DNA of 64,000 nt from Thiocapsa roseopersicina. Lineage in GTDB: Bacteria > Pseudomonadota > Gammaproteobacteria > Chromatiales > Chromatiaceae. Under the pieces are notes generated by a model that saw only the letters and a list, made by a program, of their open reading frames with translations, had not been told where the DNA came from and did not search any database. The stretch is taken from positions 248,001 through 312,000 of the forward strand of contig NZ_FNNZ01000002.1 in NCBI RefSeq assembly GCF_900106925.1. The letters are read 5' to 3'. Positions within the stretch are counted from its first letter, which is position 1. Each line of letters begins with the position of its first letter. Below, one piece after another: positions 52,714 to 61,069 of this stretch. The translations under genes were made by a program, and so were the position numbers.

Positions 52714-55598
52714 GTCACGATACTTTGGGGGACCTGCTTCGGATCCAGGTAGGTGTAAGGAACCTCGCGACCGAGGTTGCGCGCCTCGATCTCGAGGCTC
52801 AAGGCGTGCAAGTCGCGGCGAAAACGGGTGACGATCGGCAGCACCGACTGGGTTCCGGCGAAAAAGGCCGGGGCGTAGCGCCCGATCGGTATCTCGGTAC
52901 GCCGCGACAGCAACCTGACCATGAGGATCTGCGTGGATGCAGTGCGCAGATCGGGCAGCGCACGTTCGAGATCCCTCTCGCTCCAGGTCAGATCCTTGTC
53001 CCGCGGCGGCGGACGGTAGAGCGCGCCCGGGACGTTCGGAATAAAGCCGAAACAGTCGTACTGGCCGTTGTTCACCGCCGCATGGCCCGCGGACGCCGTA
53101 TAGACGACCCGGGTGAGAAACCCGCTCAGCTCGTCGCGGGTCCGAAAACCCACTTCACCGCCCGGCATGTCTCGGACGTTGCCTCCCCGCGGATCGCGAA
53201 TCTCGGCATGGAAGGCCTGCAGCTCGTCGTCCTCGGCGACATCCTCGTCGCTCGCGTAGAAATGCTCGACCATGGCGGCGACATAGCGTTGGACGACCGC
53301 CCAAAGTTTAAGAGCATCGTCGCGCCAGGGATAGTCGGGCAATGCCTCGACATCGTCCACGCCGCGCTCCTTCAGATCGAGCGGCACATCCTGCGAGTCA
53401 AGGATCCGGTGATCGTGCCAGACCCGACCCATCAGCTCGAAGGCCCCCTTCGAGCCGACGGCCATGGTGGAATCGATCGGGCCGCCCGGCGCCAGCAATG
53501 CCGTGCGCGCCGAGGTGTTGACCGCCATGGTGTCGGCCAGGTGGGGCGACAGGAGGGCGTTGATGGGGTGGGCCTCCGGCAGGGTCCGACGCATGGCCAC
53601 ACCGAAAAGCTCAATGATCAGATGGGTGCGCAGCAGATGCTCCACCACCTCGTGGACCTGAGCGTCGGCGGATTGCGTGAAGGTCTTCACCGCCAGCCAA
53701 AGCCCCGGATCATCTTTGGGCGTAAAGATCGGCCCATCCTCGGGACGCTGGAAGAGCTGGATGGCGATGGGCATCAAACGTCCCTCGCCGTTCACGTAGA
53801 AGAGTGCAATGGGATGCGCTAGATAGCGGCCGGGCTTCACCGAAATGCCTTCGAGCACCCCGTAGTTGCACCAATAGAGCCGGCGCTTCTCCATAGCCGA
53901 GGCCAATGTCTCGCCCGCGTTGAGCAGGCCGGCCAGGGTCGCGTCGGTCACCGGGAAATTGGCGGGGATCTCGGTGAAGCGCCGGATGATGCGCGGATTG
54001 ACACCGGCCAGCCGCTGGCGGGCGAACTCGGCATCCTCGCGCCAATGCGCCATGGTCAGCGGCTTGTCGCGAAAGCCCCAGAGCAGAAAGCGATAGATGT
54101 CGAGACCGTGGCGCTTGGCGAGCCAGTTCTCGAACCGACTCAACGCCAAGGCCAGGTAGGAGACCGCGAGGGTCCCGTATATCCGCCCCTGAACAACACG
54201 GCTGTAACGCTCGCCGGAAGGCAGCTCGCGAACGAAGGGCGGCAGGGGGATCGGCACCGTCTTGCGATCGCCGGGGTTGGGTTCGTAGATCCTGAACACG
54301 CCTCGATACCAGGGCGGCGGATGCCATGCGGGCTGCTCGCCGGTCGGCTCGGTCTCGATGTAGCCGTGCAGGTATTGATAGATACCGCGTGCCTGCTCCA
54401 GCTGCTCCCTGCGCTCCTCGCGGCGCTCGGGGGTGTCGCGTTGCGGCAGACAGGGTCGCCTGTAAACATCGTCGGACTCGACCGTCGAGACCGTCTCGTC
54501 TGCATAGGCTTCGGTCGTCTCGCTGCGCTCGTCGGGGATCCGCGGCGGCTGGCCCCGCAGGCGATACATCAAGAGCCGCGCACGCCGCGGCCACCACCCC
54601 GCCAGACGCAGATAGTCGATGGACGGCCCGTCTCGGAAGTTCCGGGCCGGGATGGTCTGCAACACGGCGGCGGGCAGGTGACGCAGGCTGAACAGGCATT
54701 CGTTGCCCTCGGCGTCATCGAGTGCCTCGGTGATGATCACCTCGGCGAGATCCCGCCAGGGACATTCGTCCTCGTTCCAGGGATACAGCGAGGAGAGCTC
54801 GTAGTCCCGATCATCCGAATCGCGCCAGTTCAGGATCTGGATCTGAAACCGATAGCGCACGGGTTGCTTGTCGAGACGCCTTCGGTACGCGTCCTTGAGG
54901 TAATTTCGCCCGCGTCGCTCGTTGGGTTTCGCCTCCTGAAACCAAGGCGTCTGCAGATCATCCTCATCCGGGATCCCGTCCCGCTCAGGCGTCTCGTCCC
55001 AAGGGATCAGTCGAAATTTGGCATAGCGCTCGACCGCATCTTCGGCGATGAAGCGCAAGGGGATCTGCGAATAGTAATAGAGGTTTGCGAAGCTCGACGG
55101 ATCGCGCCGCAAGGCATCGCGCACGTTCATGTAACAGCGCGGATTGCGCTTGAAATAATCGATCAAATGGGCGCGTCCACCCCGAATACGCGCCAGCGTA
55201 AACTGGAAGAAGGTGTCCATGTCCCAGAACGGCGTGCTGTTGCCGTTGTTCATCAGCATGTCGAAGGGGCTGTCGACGGCCTCGTCGGCGAACTTCACCG
55301 AGGCACCACGCACCGCCAACGCGGCATCGTCGAGAAAACTGACGGAGGCATGACGCAGCCGACAGGGAAACACCTTGCCGGGCGTAAAGAAGCCGTTGGG
55401 CGGCAGATCCACATTGTCGAGGATCTTCACCTGCCCCCGAACCACGAGCCCGTTCTCGTGGCTCATGCGTCGGCGGGTGATGATGGAGTTGAGCGTAATG
55501 AGGGTGATGATGACGGGCCGCAGCAGGACCATAAAGAGCCGACTGCGAAGAAAGCGGTCCCAGTACAGGAATCCATAATCACGGATGGCGTCGATCAT
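52710..55598 (-). CDS. Catalase-related domain fused to a lipoxygenase
   Basis: 962 residues. After a short basic, hydrophobic N terminus, residues about 45-330 form a catalase-related domain like the allene oxide synthase/mini-catalase part of coral and cyanobacterial fusions: RLRHASVSFLDD (distal His H83), AVRGASVKFADE, and FDMLMNNGNSTPFWDMDTFF. Residues about 400-962 are a lipoxygenase with the full H-x4-H-x4-H-x17-H-x8-H iron motif (H649, H654, H659, H677, H686) and HAAVNNGQYDCFGF (H839, N843). The C-terminal residue, normally the iron-ligating Ile, is Thr (SIVT). It is 95 nt downstream of the phosphodiesterase-CRP gene and overlaps the cyclase gene. Confidence 0.9.
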   Translation of the reverse strand: MIDAIRDYGFLYWDRFLRSRLFMVLLRPVIITLITLNSIITRRRMSHENGLVVRGQVKILDNVDLPPNGFFTPGKVFPCRLRHASVSFLDDAALAVRGASVKFADEAVDSPFDMLMNNGNSTPFWDMDTFFQFTLARIRGGRAHLIDYFKRNPRCYMNVRDALRRDPSSFANLYYYSQIPLRFIAEDAVERYAKFRLIPWDETPERDGIPDEDDLQTPWFQEAKPNERRGRNYLKDAYRRRLDKQPVRYRFQIQILNWRDSDDRDYELSSLYPWNEDECPWRDLAEVIITEALDDAEGNECLFSLRHLPAAVLQTIPARNFRDGPSIDYLRLAGWWPRRARLLMYRLRGQPPRIPDERSETTEAYADETVSTVESDDVYRRPCLPQRDTPERREERREQLEQARGIYQYLHGYIETEPTGEQPAWHPPPWYRGVFRIYEPNPGDRKTVPIPLPPFVRELPSGERYSRVVQGRIYGTLAVSYLALALSRFENWLAKRHGLDIYRFLLWGFRDKPLTMAHWREDAEFARQRLAGVNPRIIRRFTEIPANFPVTDATLAGLLNAGETLASAMEKRRLYWCNYGVLEGISVKPGRYLAHPIALFYVNGEGRLMPIAIQLFQRPEDGPIFTPKDDPGLWLAVKTFTQSADAQVHEVVEHLLRTHLIIELFGVAMRRTLPEAHPINALLSPHLADTMAVNTSARTALLAPGGPIDSTMAVGSKGAFELMGRVWHDHRILDSQDVPLDLKERGVDDVEALPDYPWRDDALKLWAVVQRYVAAMVEHFYASDEDVAEDDELQAFHAEIRDPRGGNVRDMPGGEVGFRTRDELSGFLTRVVYTASAGHAAVNNGQYDCFGFIPNVPGALYRPPPRDKDLTWSERDLERALPDLRTASTQILMVRLLSRRTEIPIGRYAPAFFAGTQSVLPIVTRFRRDLHALSLEIEARNLGREVPYTYLDPKQVPQSIVT

Positions 55599-55693
55599 TT
55601 CATCCTCCGGGGTCGTTTGGCCGCATCAAGGTGTCGCTTGCCTCGTGCCGATACGCGGGACTCAAGGCTCGCCGGGATAGAAGGTCCTATCGC

Positions 55694-57271
55694 TCACCAG
55701 CGCTCGGGCAGCTTGCGATGGATGACGATACGCTTGCCGTCGAGAGAGATGTAGCCACCCGCCTTCAGGTCCTTGAGGATGCGGCTCACCATCTCCCGGG
55801 ACGCGCCGACCAGTGCCGCGAGGTCGCGTTGCGTCAGGGGATCGGTGACGAGGCGTCCGTCCTCTTCGACGGCGCGTGCATTGAGCGTGTCGGCGAGGCG
55901 ACTGTAGACGTCGCGCAGGGCGAGTCGCTCGACCTCCTCCGTCAGCTTGCGGACCCGCGTGGCAAGCGCGCCGATGAGGTGCAGCGCCACGCTGGGCCGC
56001 GAGATCACGAATGCCTGGAACGACGCCTTCGGGATGACCAGGAAACGCGACGGCGCAACGGTCATGACGGAGGCCGAGCGCGTGGAGTCTTCAATCAGCG
56101 CGAGCTCACCCAGATAGTCGCCGGGCCCCAGCTCGTTGAGCACGATCTCCTTGCCGTTGTCGTCCGCAGAGAAGACTTTGACCCGCCCGGAGAGCAGCAC
56201 GTATAGGGCGCTGGCCTCGTCGCCCTTCTGCATGACGACGGTGTTTGCGCGGTAGGCGCGAAGCGTAGCCTGATCGACGAGATCGCCGACCAGGTCGCGG
56301 CCGAGTCCCGCGAACAACGGGATCTCCAACAGGATGTCGCGTGCTTCTTCTTTCATTGCCTTCTGTTCCCGCGGTCGCCCCGGCAGTGCGGCGACCATGG
56401 ATCGCCGCAATCGGTTGAAATTCGGCTCGAAGAAGCCGGAGACCAAGAAGCCCCCGGATTGTTGATCCAGAAAGGCGAGCTTCTCGGCCGGTCCGGCGCC
56501 GACACGCCCATTCTCCCGGACCAACCGCTGCTGACACAACAGGCTGTGCTCGTCGGTCAAGGCCACCGACGGCAACAGATCGGCCTCGGCGACCAGAACC
56601 GCCTCGAATGCCGTTTCCGGGTCGGTCGCAAGCCGACGGAGGGGACCGAGGTCACCCGTCGCCTCCTCCGGCGCCTCTGGACGAGGGCCGACCCGGTGCT
56701 GAAACCTGAAACAACGGCGCGCGTAAGGGACGCCCTTTGTCACATCGGTCGCCAGCACGATCGCGGCGACGCGCTCGATCTCGTCCGGCGCGACACCTGC
56801 TCGTGCAAGGTAAGGTCGCGCAGAAGCCACCGCCAGTCGCTCCAGTCGGAAGGGTTGGCCGGCATTGGTGGTTCCGTCGTGGCGAAAATCATGCACCAGC
56901 GCGGCGACCACGACCCGTGCCAGCCGAGTATGCGACAGTCCCGCCTGACGGCCCAGAAAAAGGCTGCACAGGACGACCTCGCAAAGATGCTGGCTGTTGT
57001 GATAGGCGTTGCGGGCTCGCCCCGCGACACCGCGGTCGATCTCGGCGGCAATGTGCGAGCCCGCGGTGATCAGGGGGTCAAGCGGGTCGAGCCCTGCCCC
57101 GGCTGTGAAGGCATCGAAAACCTTGGTGGCCGGTCGATCCAGTGCGGCGACCGCCCGAAAGCAGGCCACGATCTGATCGGCGACCAGCTCGGGCGAGGCC
57201 CCGGACGGCACGGCGAACGGCGCCGTGGAGATGTCCGGAAACGCGCGCTCGACGGCGTGCGGCGACCTCAT
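55694..57271 (-). CDS. Class I-type cyclic nucleotide phosphodiesterase fused to a CRP-family regulator
   Basis: 525 residues. Residues about 30-290 form a PDE-type HD domain with HNSQH (H91, N92, H95), VHDFRHDGTTN (H127, D128, H131, N136) and an AEADLLPS metal motif, that is HN-x2-H and HD-x2-H-x4-N of class I phosphodiesterases, which are rare in bacteria. Residues 306-525 are a CRP/FNR protein: cyclic-nucleotide-binding fold with GDYLGELALIEDSTRSAS (both the Glu and the Arg-Ser of the cAMP pocket) and a helix-turn-helix (TQRDLAALVGASREMVSRIL). No FNR cysteines. The frame between the halves is open, with no stop. First gene of the lipoxygenase-cyclase-hypF operon; divergent from fadL. Confidence 0.9.
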   Translation of the reverse strand: MRSPHAVERAFPDISTAPFAVPSGASPELVADQIVACFRAVAALDRPATKVFDAFTAGAGLDPLDPLITAGSHIAAEIDRGVAGRARNAYHNSQHLCEVVLCSLFLGRQAGLSHTRLARVVVAALVHDFRHDGTTNAGQPFRLERLAVASARPYLARAGVAPDEIERVAAIVLATDVTKGVPYARRCFRFQHRVGPRPEAPEEATGDLGPLRRLATDPETAFEAVLVAEADLLPSVALTDEHSLLCQQRLVRENGRVGAGPAEKLAFLDQQSGGFLVSGFFEPNFNRLRRSMVAALPGRPREQKAMKEEARDILLEIPLFAGLGRDLVGDLVDQATLRAYRANTVVMQKGDEASALYVLLSGRVKVFSADDNGKEIVLNELGPGDYLGELALIEDSTRSASVMTVAPSRFLVIPKASFQAFVISRPSVALHLIGALATRVRKLTEEVERLALRDVYSRLADTLNARAVEEDGRLVTDPLTQRDLAALVGASREMVSRILKDLKAGGYISLDGKRIVIHRKLPERW

Positions 57272-57355
57272 CGGAACAGGCCCCGCACCGAGGTCGCAGC
57301 GGACCGGCGAATCGAGTCGGACCCCAAGCCCGACCGCCGCGCACCGAAACCCTGC

Positions 57356-57387
57356 GGGCGACGCGGTCGCCCGATCCCCGTTATGAT
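57356..57387. promoter_or_regulatory. Candidate operator and -10 box in the divergent region
   Basis: GGGCGAC-N3-GTCGCCC (57356-57372) is a perfect 7-bp inverted repeat. It is followed 10 nt later by TATGAT (57382-57387), a plausible -10 box for the FadL gene (ATG at 57428), so the repeat would overlap the -35 position. It is about 85 nt from the phosphodiesterase-CRP start. Not a match to the E. coli CRP site. Confidence 0.4.
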
Positions 57388-57427
57388 CGCGCCCTTGCAG
57401 TCCAACCCGCATCGAGAAACCAGCCTC

Positions 57428-58771
57428 ATGCCCATCCCCCCTCTCCGTTGTCGGCGTCCGGACTCTACGTTCGCACTCCTCGCCCTGATGGCCTTCCCCT
57501 CGACCCTGCTCGCCGGCGGCATCTACGTCCCCATGAAAGGCGCGACCGCAACCGGGTCGGCGAATGTCGGCCTGACCTCCTCGGCACGCGACGGCAGCAC
57601 GCTCTTCTACAACCCGGCCGGCATGACTCGGCTCGGGGGAACCTTCGTCGAGATCGGCATCGATGCGATCAATGCCGACATCGCCGTCGACAATCGCGGC
57701 TCGCAGGCCAGCACGCTCGGCACGGGAGGACACGAGCGTCCTTATGCGGGAGGCCGAGGCCACGGGGACGGTTGGATTCCCGTCCCCAACCTCTTTCTCG
57801 GCACACCGCTCATGGACGGCAGGGTCTGGCTGGGACTCGCCGTCACCTCCCCGTTCGGGCTTCAACTGGACTATGGCCGGGAATGGTTCGGCCGTTACGA
57901 CTCCTACGACAACAGCATTCAGACCCTCGATATCGCCCCGACGGTCGCCTATCGGATCAACGACGCCTGGTCCATCGGCGGCGGCATCGATGTTCAGTAC
58001 GCCGATGCCGAGCTGATCGGCGCCCTGCCCGACCCCTTGAACCCCGGCGGACCGACCCCCGCAACCGATGGACGCTCCAAGCTGACCGGGGACGGATGGG
58101 ACACCGGCTTCAACATCGGCCTGCTTTTCCAGCCGAGCGAGGAGACCCGCGTCGGGCTGCACTATCGATCCGGCATGCGCCACGACCTGAAAGGCAGCGC
58201 GGCGATCACCGGTCTGAGCGGTCCGTTGGCCGCGGCCAACGGGTCCAGCGACACCCGAGCCCGACTCGACCTGCCCGACATCCTCTCGCTGAGCCTCACG
58301 CAGGCCGTGACCCCGCAGCTGACGCTGATGGGCGAGGTACAGTGGTTCGGCTGGGATGCGTTCGACGAGATCCGGGTGCGGTTTGCGAACGGCAGTCCCG
58401 ATCTGGTCCGTCCCCAAGGCTTCGAAAACACCTTCACGGTCGGCCTGGCGGCCGAGTACGCACTCGATTCGCGCTGGACGCTGCGCGGCGGCATCCAATA
58501 TGACCAATCCCCGACCACCGACGCCCTGCGCAACACCAGCATTCCGGACAGCGATCTGTTGTGGCTCGGGATCGGTGCATCCTACGGCGTTTCCGAGCGT
58601 CTCCGGCTCGATGTCGGCTATGCCTACGGGATCTTCGAGCGGGCCGACATCGATCTGACGCTCCCCTTCTACGCCGGATCGCCGCTGGAGACCAGTATCG
58701 CGCTCCGCGGGGAAACGGACAGTCATGTGGATGTCTTGTCCCTTTCGGTCAACTACAACTTCGGGGGTTAA
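57428..58771 (+). CDS. fadL: FadL-type long-chain fatty acid outer-membrane porin
   Basis: 447 residues. A signal peptide (about 1-30) is followed by the FadL/TodX N-terminal hatch (GATATGSANVGLTSSARDGSTLFYNPAGM, the NPAG motif) and a beta-barrel with repeated F-E-N-T-F-T-V-G-L-A-type strands, ending in a C-terminal Phe-Gly-Gly. Imports hydrophobic compounds, chiefly long-chain fatty acids, across the outer membrane. Divergent from the phosphodiesterase-CRP/lipoxygenase operon, consistent with uptake of a lipoxygenase substrate (inference). The TAA stop lies in a palindromic element. Confidence 0.92.
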   Translation: MPIPPLRCRRPDSTFALLALMAFPSTLLAGGIYVPMKGATATGSANVGLTSSARDGSTLFYNPAGMTRLGGTFVEIGIDAINADIAVDNRGSQASTLGTGGHERPYAGGRGHGDGWIPVPNLFLGTPLMDGRVWLGLAVTSPFGLQLDYGREWFGRYDSYDNSIQTLDIAPTVAYRINDAWSIGGGIDVQYADAELIGALPDPLNPGGPTPATDGRSKLTGDGWDTGFNIGLLFQPSEETRVGLHYRSGMRHDLKGSAAITGLSGPLAAANGSSDTRARLDLPDILSLSLTQAVTPQLTLMGEVQWFGWDAFDEIRVRFANGSPDLVRPQGFENTFTVGLAAEYALDSRWTLRGGIQYDQSPTTDALRNTSIPDSDLLWLGIGASYGVSERLRLDVGYAYGIFERADIDLTLPFYAGSPLETSIALRGETDSHVDVLSLSVNYNFGG

Positions 58772-58853
58772 ATCGCGTCCGGTGGGACATGACCTGTCAT
58801 CGAGTTTATCCGGCCTTTCGTCGCCCTTCCGGCGCCGTGCACAACGCGATTTA
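58769..58853 (+). repeat. Palindromic element, TAAATC form
   Basis: Ends TAAATCGCGTCC and ACAACGCGATTTA. The C-to-T change in the left arm is matched at the right arm. The first TAA is the FadL stop. AT-rich sequence follows (58854-58880) but no B unit. Confidence 0.85.
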
Positions 58854-58999
58854 AGTTTTATTTCGATTATTTTTTGTTGCATTCCTTTCCGACCAGGCCG
58901 CCAGGGCAGCTGTGGCCCAAGAGCCGACCTTGCGGGAAATCGAGTCCCGCACCGCGCAGCAAGACGTGCGGGGCGGGGGCACCCGCCCCGTGCCGTCGC

Positions 59000-59311
59000 T
59001 CAGCTCGACGGCACACTCCTGGTCCCGCGCCGGGTCCAGTCACCGGAGCCCGCAACCGGGACAACTTGGGTACGCTCCGGGCTGCCCCGCATGCCGCGCC
59101 GCGGTCCCGCGCTCGATGTCCCGATGGTCTCGGGACGCTGGACCGCGCCGACTGGCCTCACACCGCGTCTGGTCCAACCCTCCGCGGAATCGGCAGACGC
59201 CGTGACCGCAGGGACGACCTGAGCGGATTCAACCCTGCCGTCAAAGACCGCGACGGTCGCTGCGATGCCGGTGGTGGCGGCGACAAGAACGACGACGAGT
59301 GGCATGGACAT
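59000..59311 (-). CDS. Possible small exported protein with two W-T-R-R-G repeats
   Basis: 103 residues. An N-terminal hydrophobic signal-like segment (MSMPLVVVLVAATTGIAATV) is followed by two short repeats, GWTRRGVR and DWTRRGTR. A GGAGG site lies before the ATG at 59311. No family is recognised and codon evidence is weak, so this may not be a gene. Confidence 0.4.
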   Translation of the reverse strand: MSMPLVVVLVAATTGIAATVAVFDGRVESAQVVPAVTASADSAEGWTRRGVRPVGAVQRPETIGTSSAGPRRGMRGSPERTQVVPVAGSGDWTRRGTRSVPSS

Positions 59312-59763
59312 GATGGTGGCCTCCGCTGAATGCTTCTTCTGGTATCCCCGGTGACCGGGGGTTCGCGAGGCACTTGGCCTCGGGAACCAGATTAGGCGTC
59401 TCTCCCCGCCGGGACACGTGCGCACGGCAGCCCGAAAGTGTGCGGAATTCACGGGTTGCGTGGTTTTCGATGGCGATGGCGCGACGGCCGGAACAGACCT
59501 CCGACACCCGGGCTCGATACCGCCCCGCAGTGCCCCCGGGGCCGGCTCCAACCGCAAGTCGCAGGGCGCGGGCGGCGAAGCCGACGTCTATCGGCGGACG
59601 ATGCGTCCCGGTCCTAAACGCGACCGGCGGGGTATACACGCAAGCGCGAATCCCGCCACACCGGGCATGAGCCTCGACCCCGCCGTGCTTCGGATGACGA
59701 CAGGCTGTACCCGGGGCGTCTCCCTGCCCTATTCTCGGGCTCCGCCCCGCGAGGAGTCGCCGC
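59312..59763. other. Intergenic region upstream of corA
   Basis: About 450 nt without a supported gene. I see no riboswitch-like structure by eye; the corA promoter is not placed. Confidence 0.4.
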
Positions 59764-60840
59764 ATGGCCCGCAAGAAGCTGCTCAAAAAGCGTCCGCATC
59801 GTAAGATCGGGGCCCCGCCCGGAACCCTGGTGCATGTCGGGGAGCCGAGTCAGGAGCCCATCACGTTCGATGTCGTCACCTACGATGCCGAGCACTTCTC
59901 CGAGGTCACTTTCGGCGTCCGCGAGGTCGACCGCTGCTGCGGATTCGCCAAGGCTCGAGGGGTCTCCTGGGTCAACATCAACGGGATCCATGCCGTCGAG
60001 CACATCGAGACCCTCGGCGCCTGTTTCGGCCTTCATCCCTTGGTGCTCGAAGACATCCTCAACAGCGATCACAGGCCGAAACTGGAGGACTACGGCGACT
60101 ACCTGTTTCTGGTGCTGAAGATTCCCTTCTACGAAAAGGAGGGTGGATTCCGGGTCGAGCAAGTCAGCCTGATCCTGGGACCGACCTTCGTGCTCTCGTT
60201 CCAAGAGAAGAGCGGTCCGATCTTCGACGCCGTTCGCGATCGATTGAGGAGCGGCAAGGTTCGTGGCCGTGCGATGGGACCGGATTATCTGGCCTATGCG
60301 CTGATCGATGTCGTGGTCGACCGCTACTTCACCACGCTGGAGAGCATCGGCGACGACATCGAAGATCTCGAGCAGGAGCTCTTCGCCGTCCCGGGCACCA
60401 ATACCCTGGAGTCGATCCACAACTTCAAGCGTGAAATGATTCAGCTCCGTAAGTCGGTCTGGCCGTTACGCGAGCTGATCGGCAGTCTGCAGCGAGGGGA
60501 TTCGAAGCTGGTCGACGAGACCACACGGGTCTTCCTGCGGGATGTCTACGACCACACCGTCCAGGTCGTCGACACGGTCGAGACCTTTCGCGACATCATC
60601 TCGGGGATGCTCGACCTCTATCTCTCGGGCATCAGCTATCGCACGAACGAGGTGATGAAGGTCTTGACCATCACGGCGACCATCTTCATCCCGCTCACCT
60701 TCCTGGCCGGCATCTACGGCATGAACTTCGAGTACATGCCGGAGCTTGCGTGGCACTGGGCCTACTTCGGCCTCTTGGGGCTGATGCTGATCCTGGCCAT
60801 GGGAATGCTGGTGTTCTTCCGCATCAAACGCTGGCTCTAA
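59764..60840 (+). CDS. corA: Magnesium/cobalt transporter CorA
   Basis: 358 residues. A cytoplasmic domain (about 1-300) with the usual F-x-x-V-x-Y and DDIEDLEQELF regions is followed by two C-terminal membrane helices and the GMN selectivity motif at 319-321 (IYGMNFEYMPEL). A homopentameric Mg2+ channel at the inner membrane. The second Mg2+ transporter of the window besides mgtE. The TAA stop lies in a composite palindromic element. Confidence 0.96.
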   Translation: MARKKLLKKRPHRKIGAPPGTLVHVGEPSQEPITFDVVTYDAEHFSEVTFGVREVDRCCGFAKARGVSWVNINGIHAVEHIETLGACFGLHPLVLEDILNSDHRPKLEDYGDYLFLVLKIPFYEKEGGFRVEQVSLILGPTFVLSFQEKSGPIFDAVRDRLRSGKVRGRAMGPDYLAYALIDVVVDRYFTTLESIGDDIEDLEQELFAVPGTNTLESIHNFKREMIQLRKSVWPLRELIGSLQRGDSKLVDETTRVFLRDVYDHTVQVVDTVETFRDIISGMLDLYLSGISYRTNEVMKVLTITATIFIPLTFLAGIYGMNFEYMPELAWHWAYFGLLGLMLILAMGMLVFFRIKRWL

Positions 60841-60921
60841 ACCGCGCCCAGAGCGAGATGCTCATCTTCGAGTGAGCTCGACGTTTGGTGCAACGACGGC
60901 CCTTAGCGGTGGCGCGGTTTA
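60838..60921 (+). repeat. Composite palindromic element, A unit
   Basis: Ends TAAACCGCGCCC and GTGGCGCGGTTTA. The first TAA is the corA stop. A 23-nt spacer (60922-60944) and a B unit follow. Confidence 0.9.
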
Positions 60922-60944
60922 AAATAATATATCTTTTAATATCT

Positions 60945-61029
60945 TAAACCGCGCAGACTCCAACGGTTGTCAAGTCTGCCGGAGCCGATCCCATCCAAAA
61001 ACATCGCATACCGCGCCGGGCGCGGTTTA
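60945..61029 (+). repeat. Composite palindromic element, B unit
   Basis: Ends TAAACCGCGC and GGGCGCGGTTTA. The interior (CTCCAAC...GCCGGAGCCGATCCCATCC...CATACCGCGC) matches 17317-17401 almost base for base. Confidence 0.9.
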
Positions 61030-61069
61030 AGTTGCCGAACCGCAGGGCAGCGCCGAACCGGCTCGCCGG

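Noticed and set aside
51121-52752. Long open frame opposite the kinase-cyclase gene
   Set aside because: Composition of a shadow (Gln/His/Arg-rich, no domain) and fully inside a gene with several recognised domains.
57272-57427. Classical CRP site TGTGA-N6-TCACA in the divergent region
   Set aside because: No match by eye; only a different inverted repeat is present.
57272-58882. N-terminal extension of the phosphodiesterase-CRP frame
   Set aside because: It runs antisense through fadL with no motif; the ATG at 57271 precedes the recognised domain.
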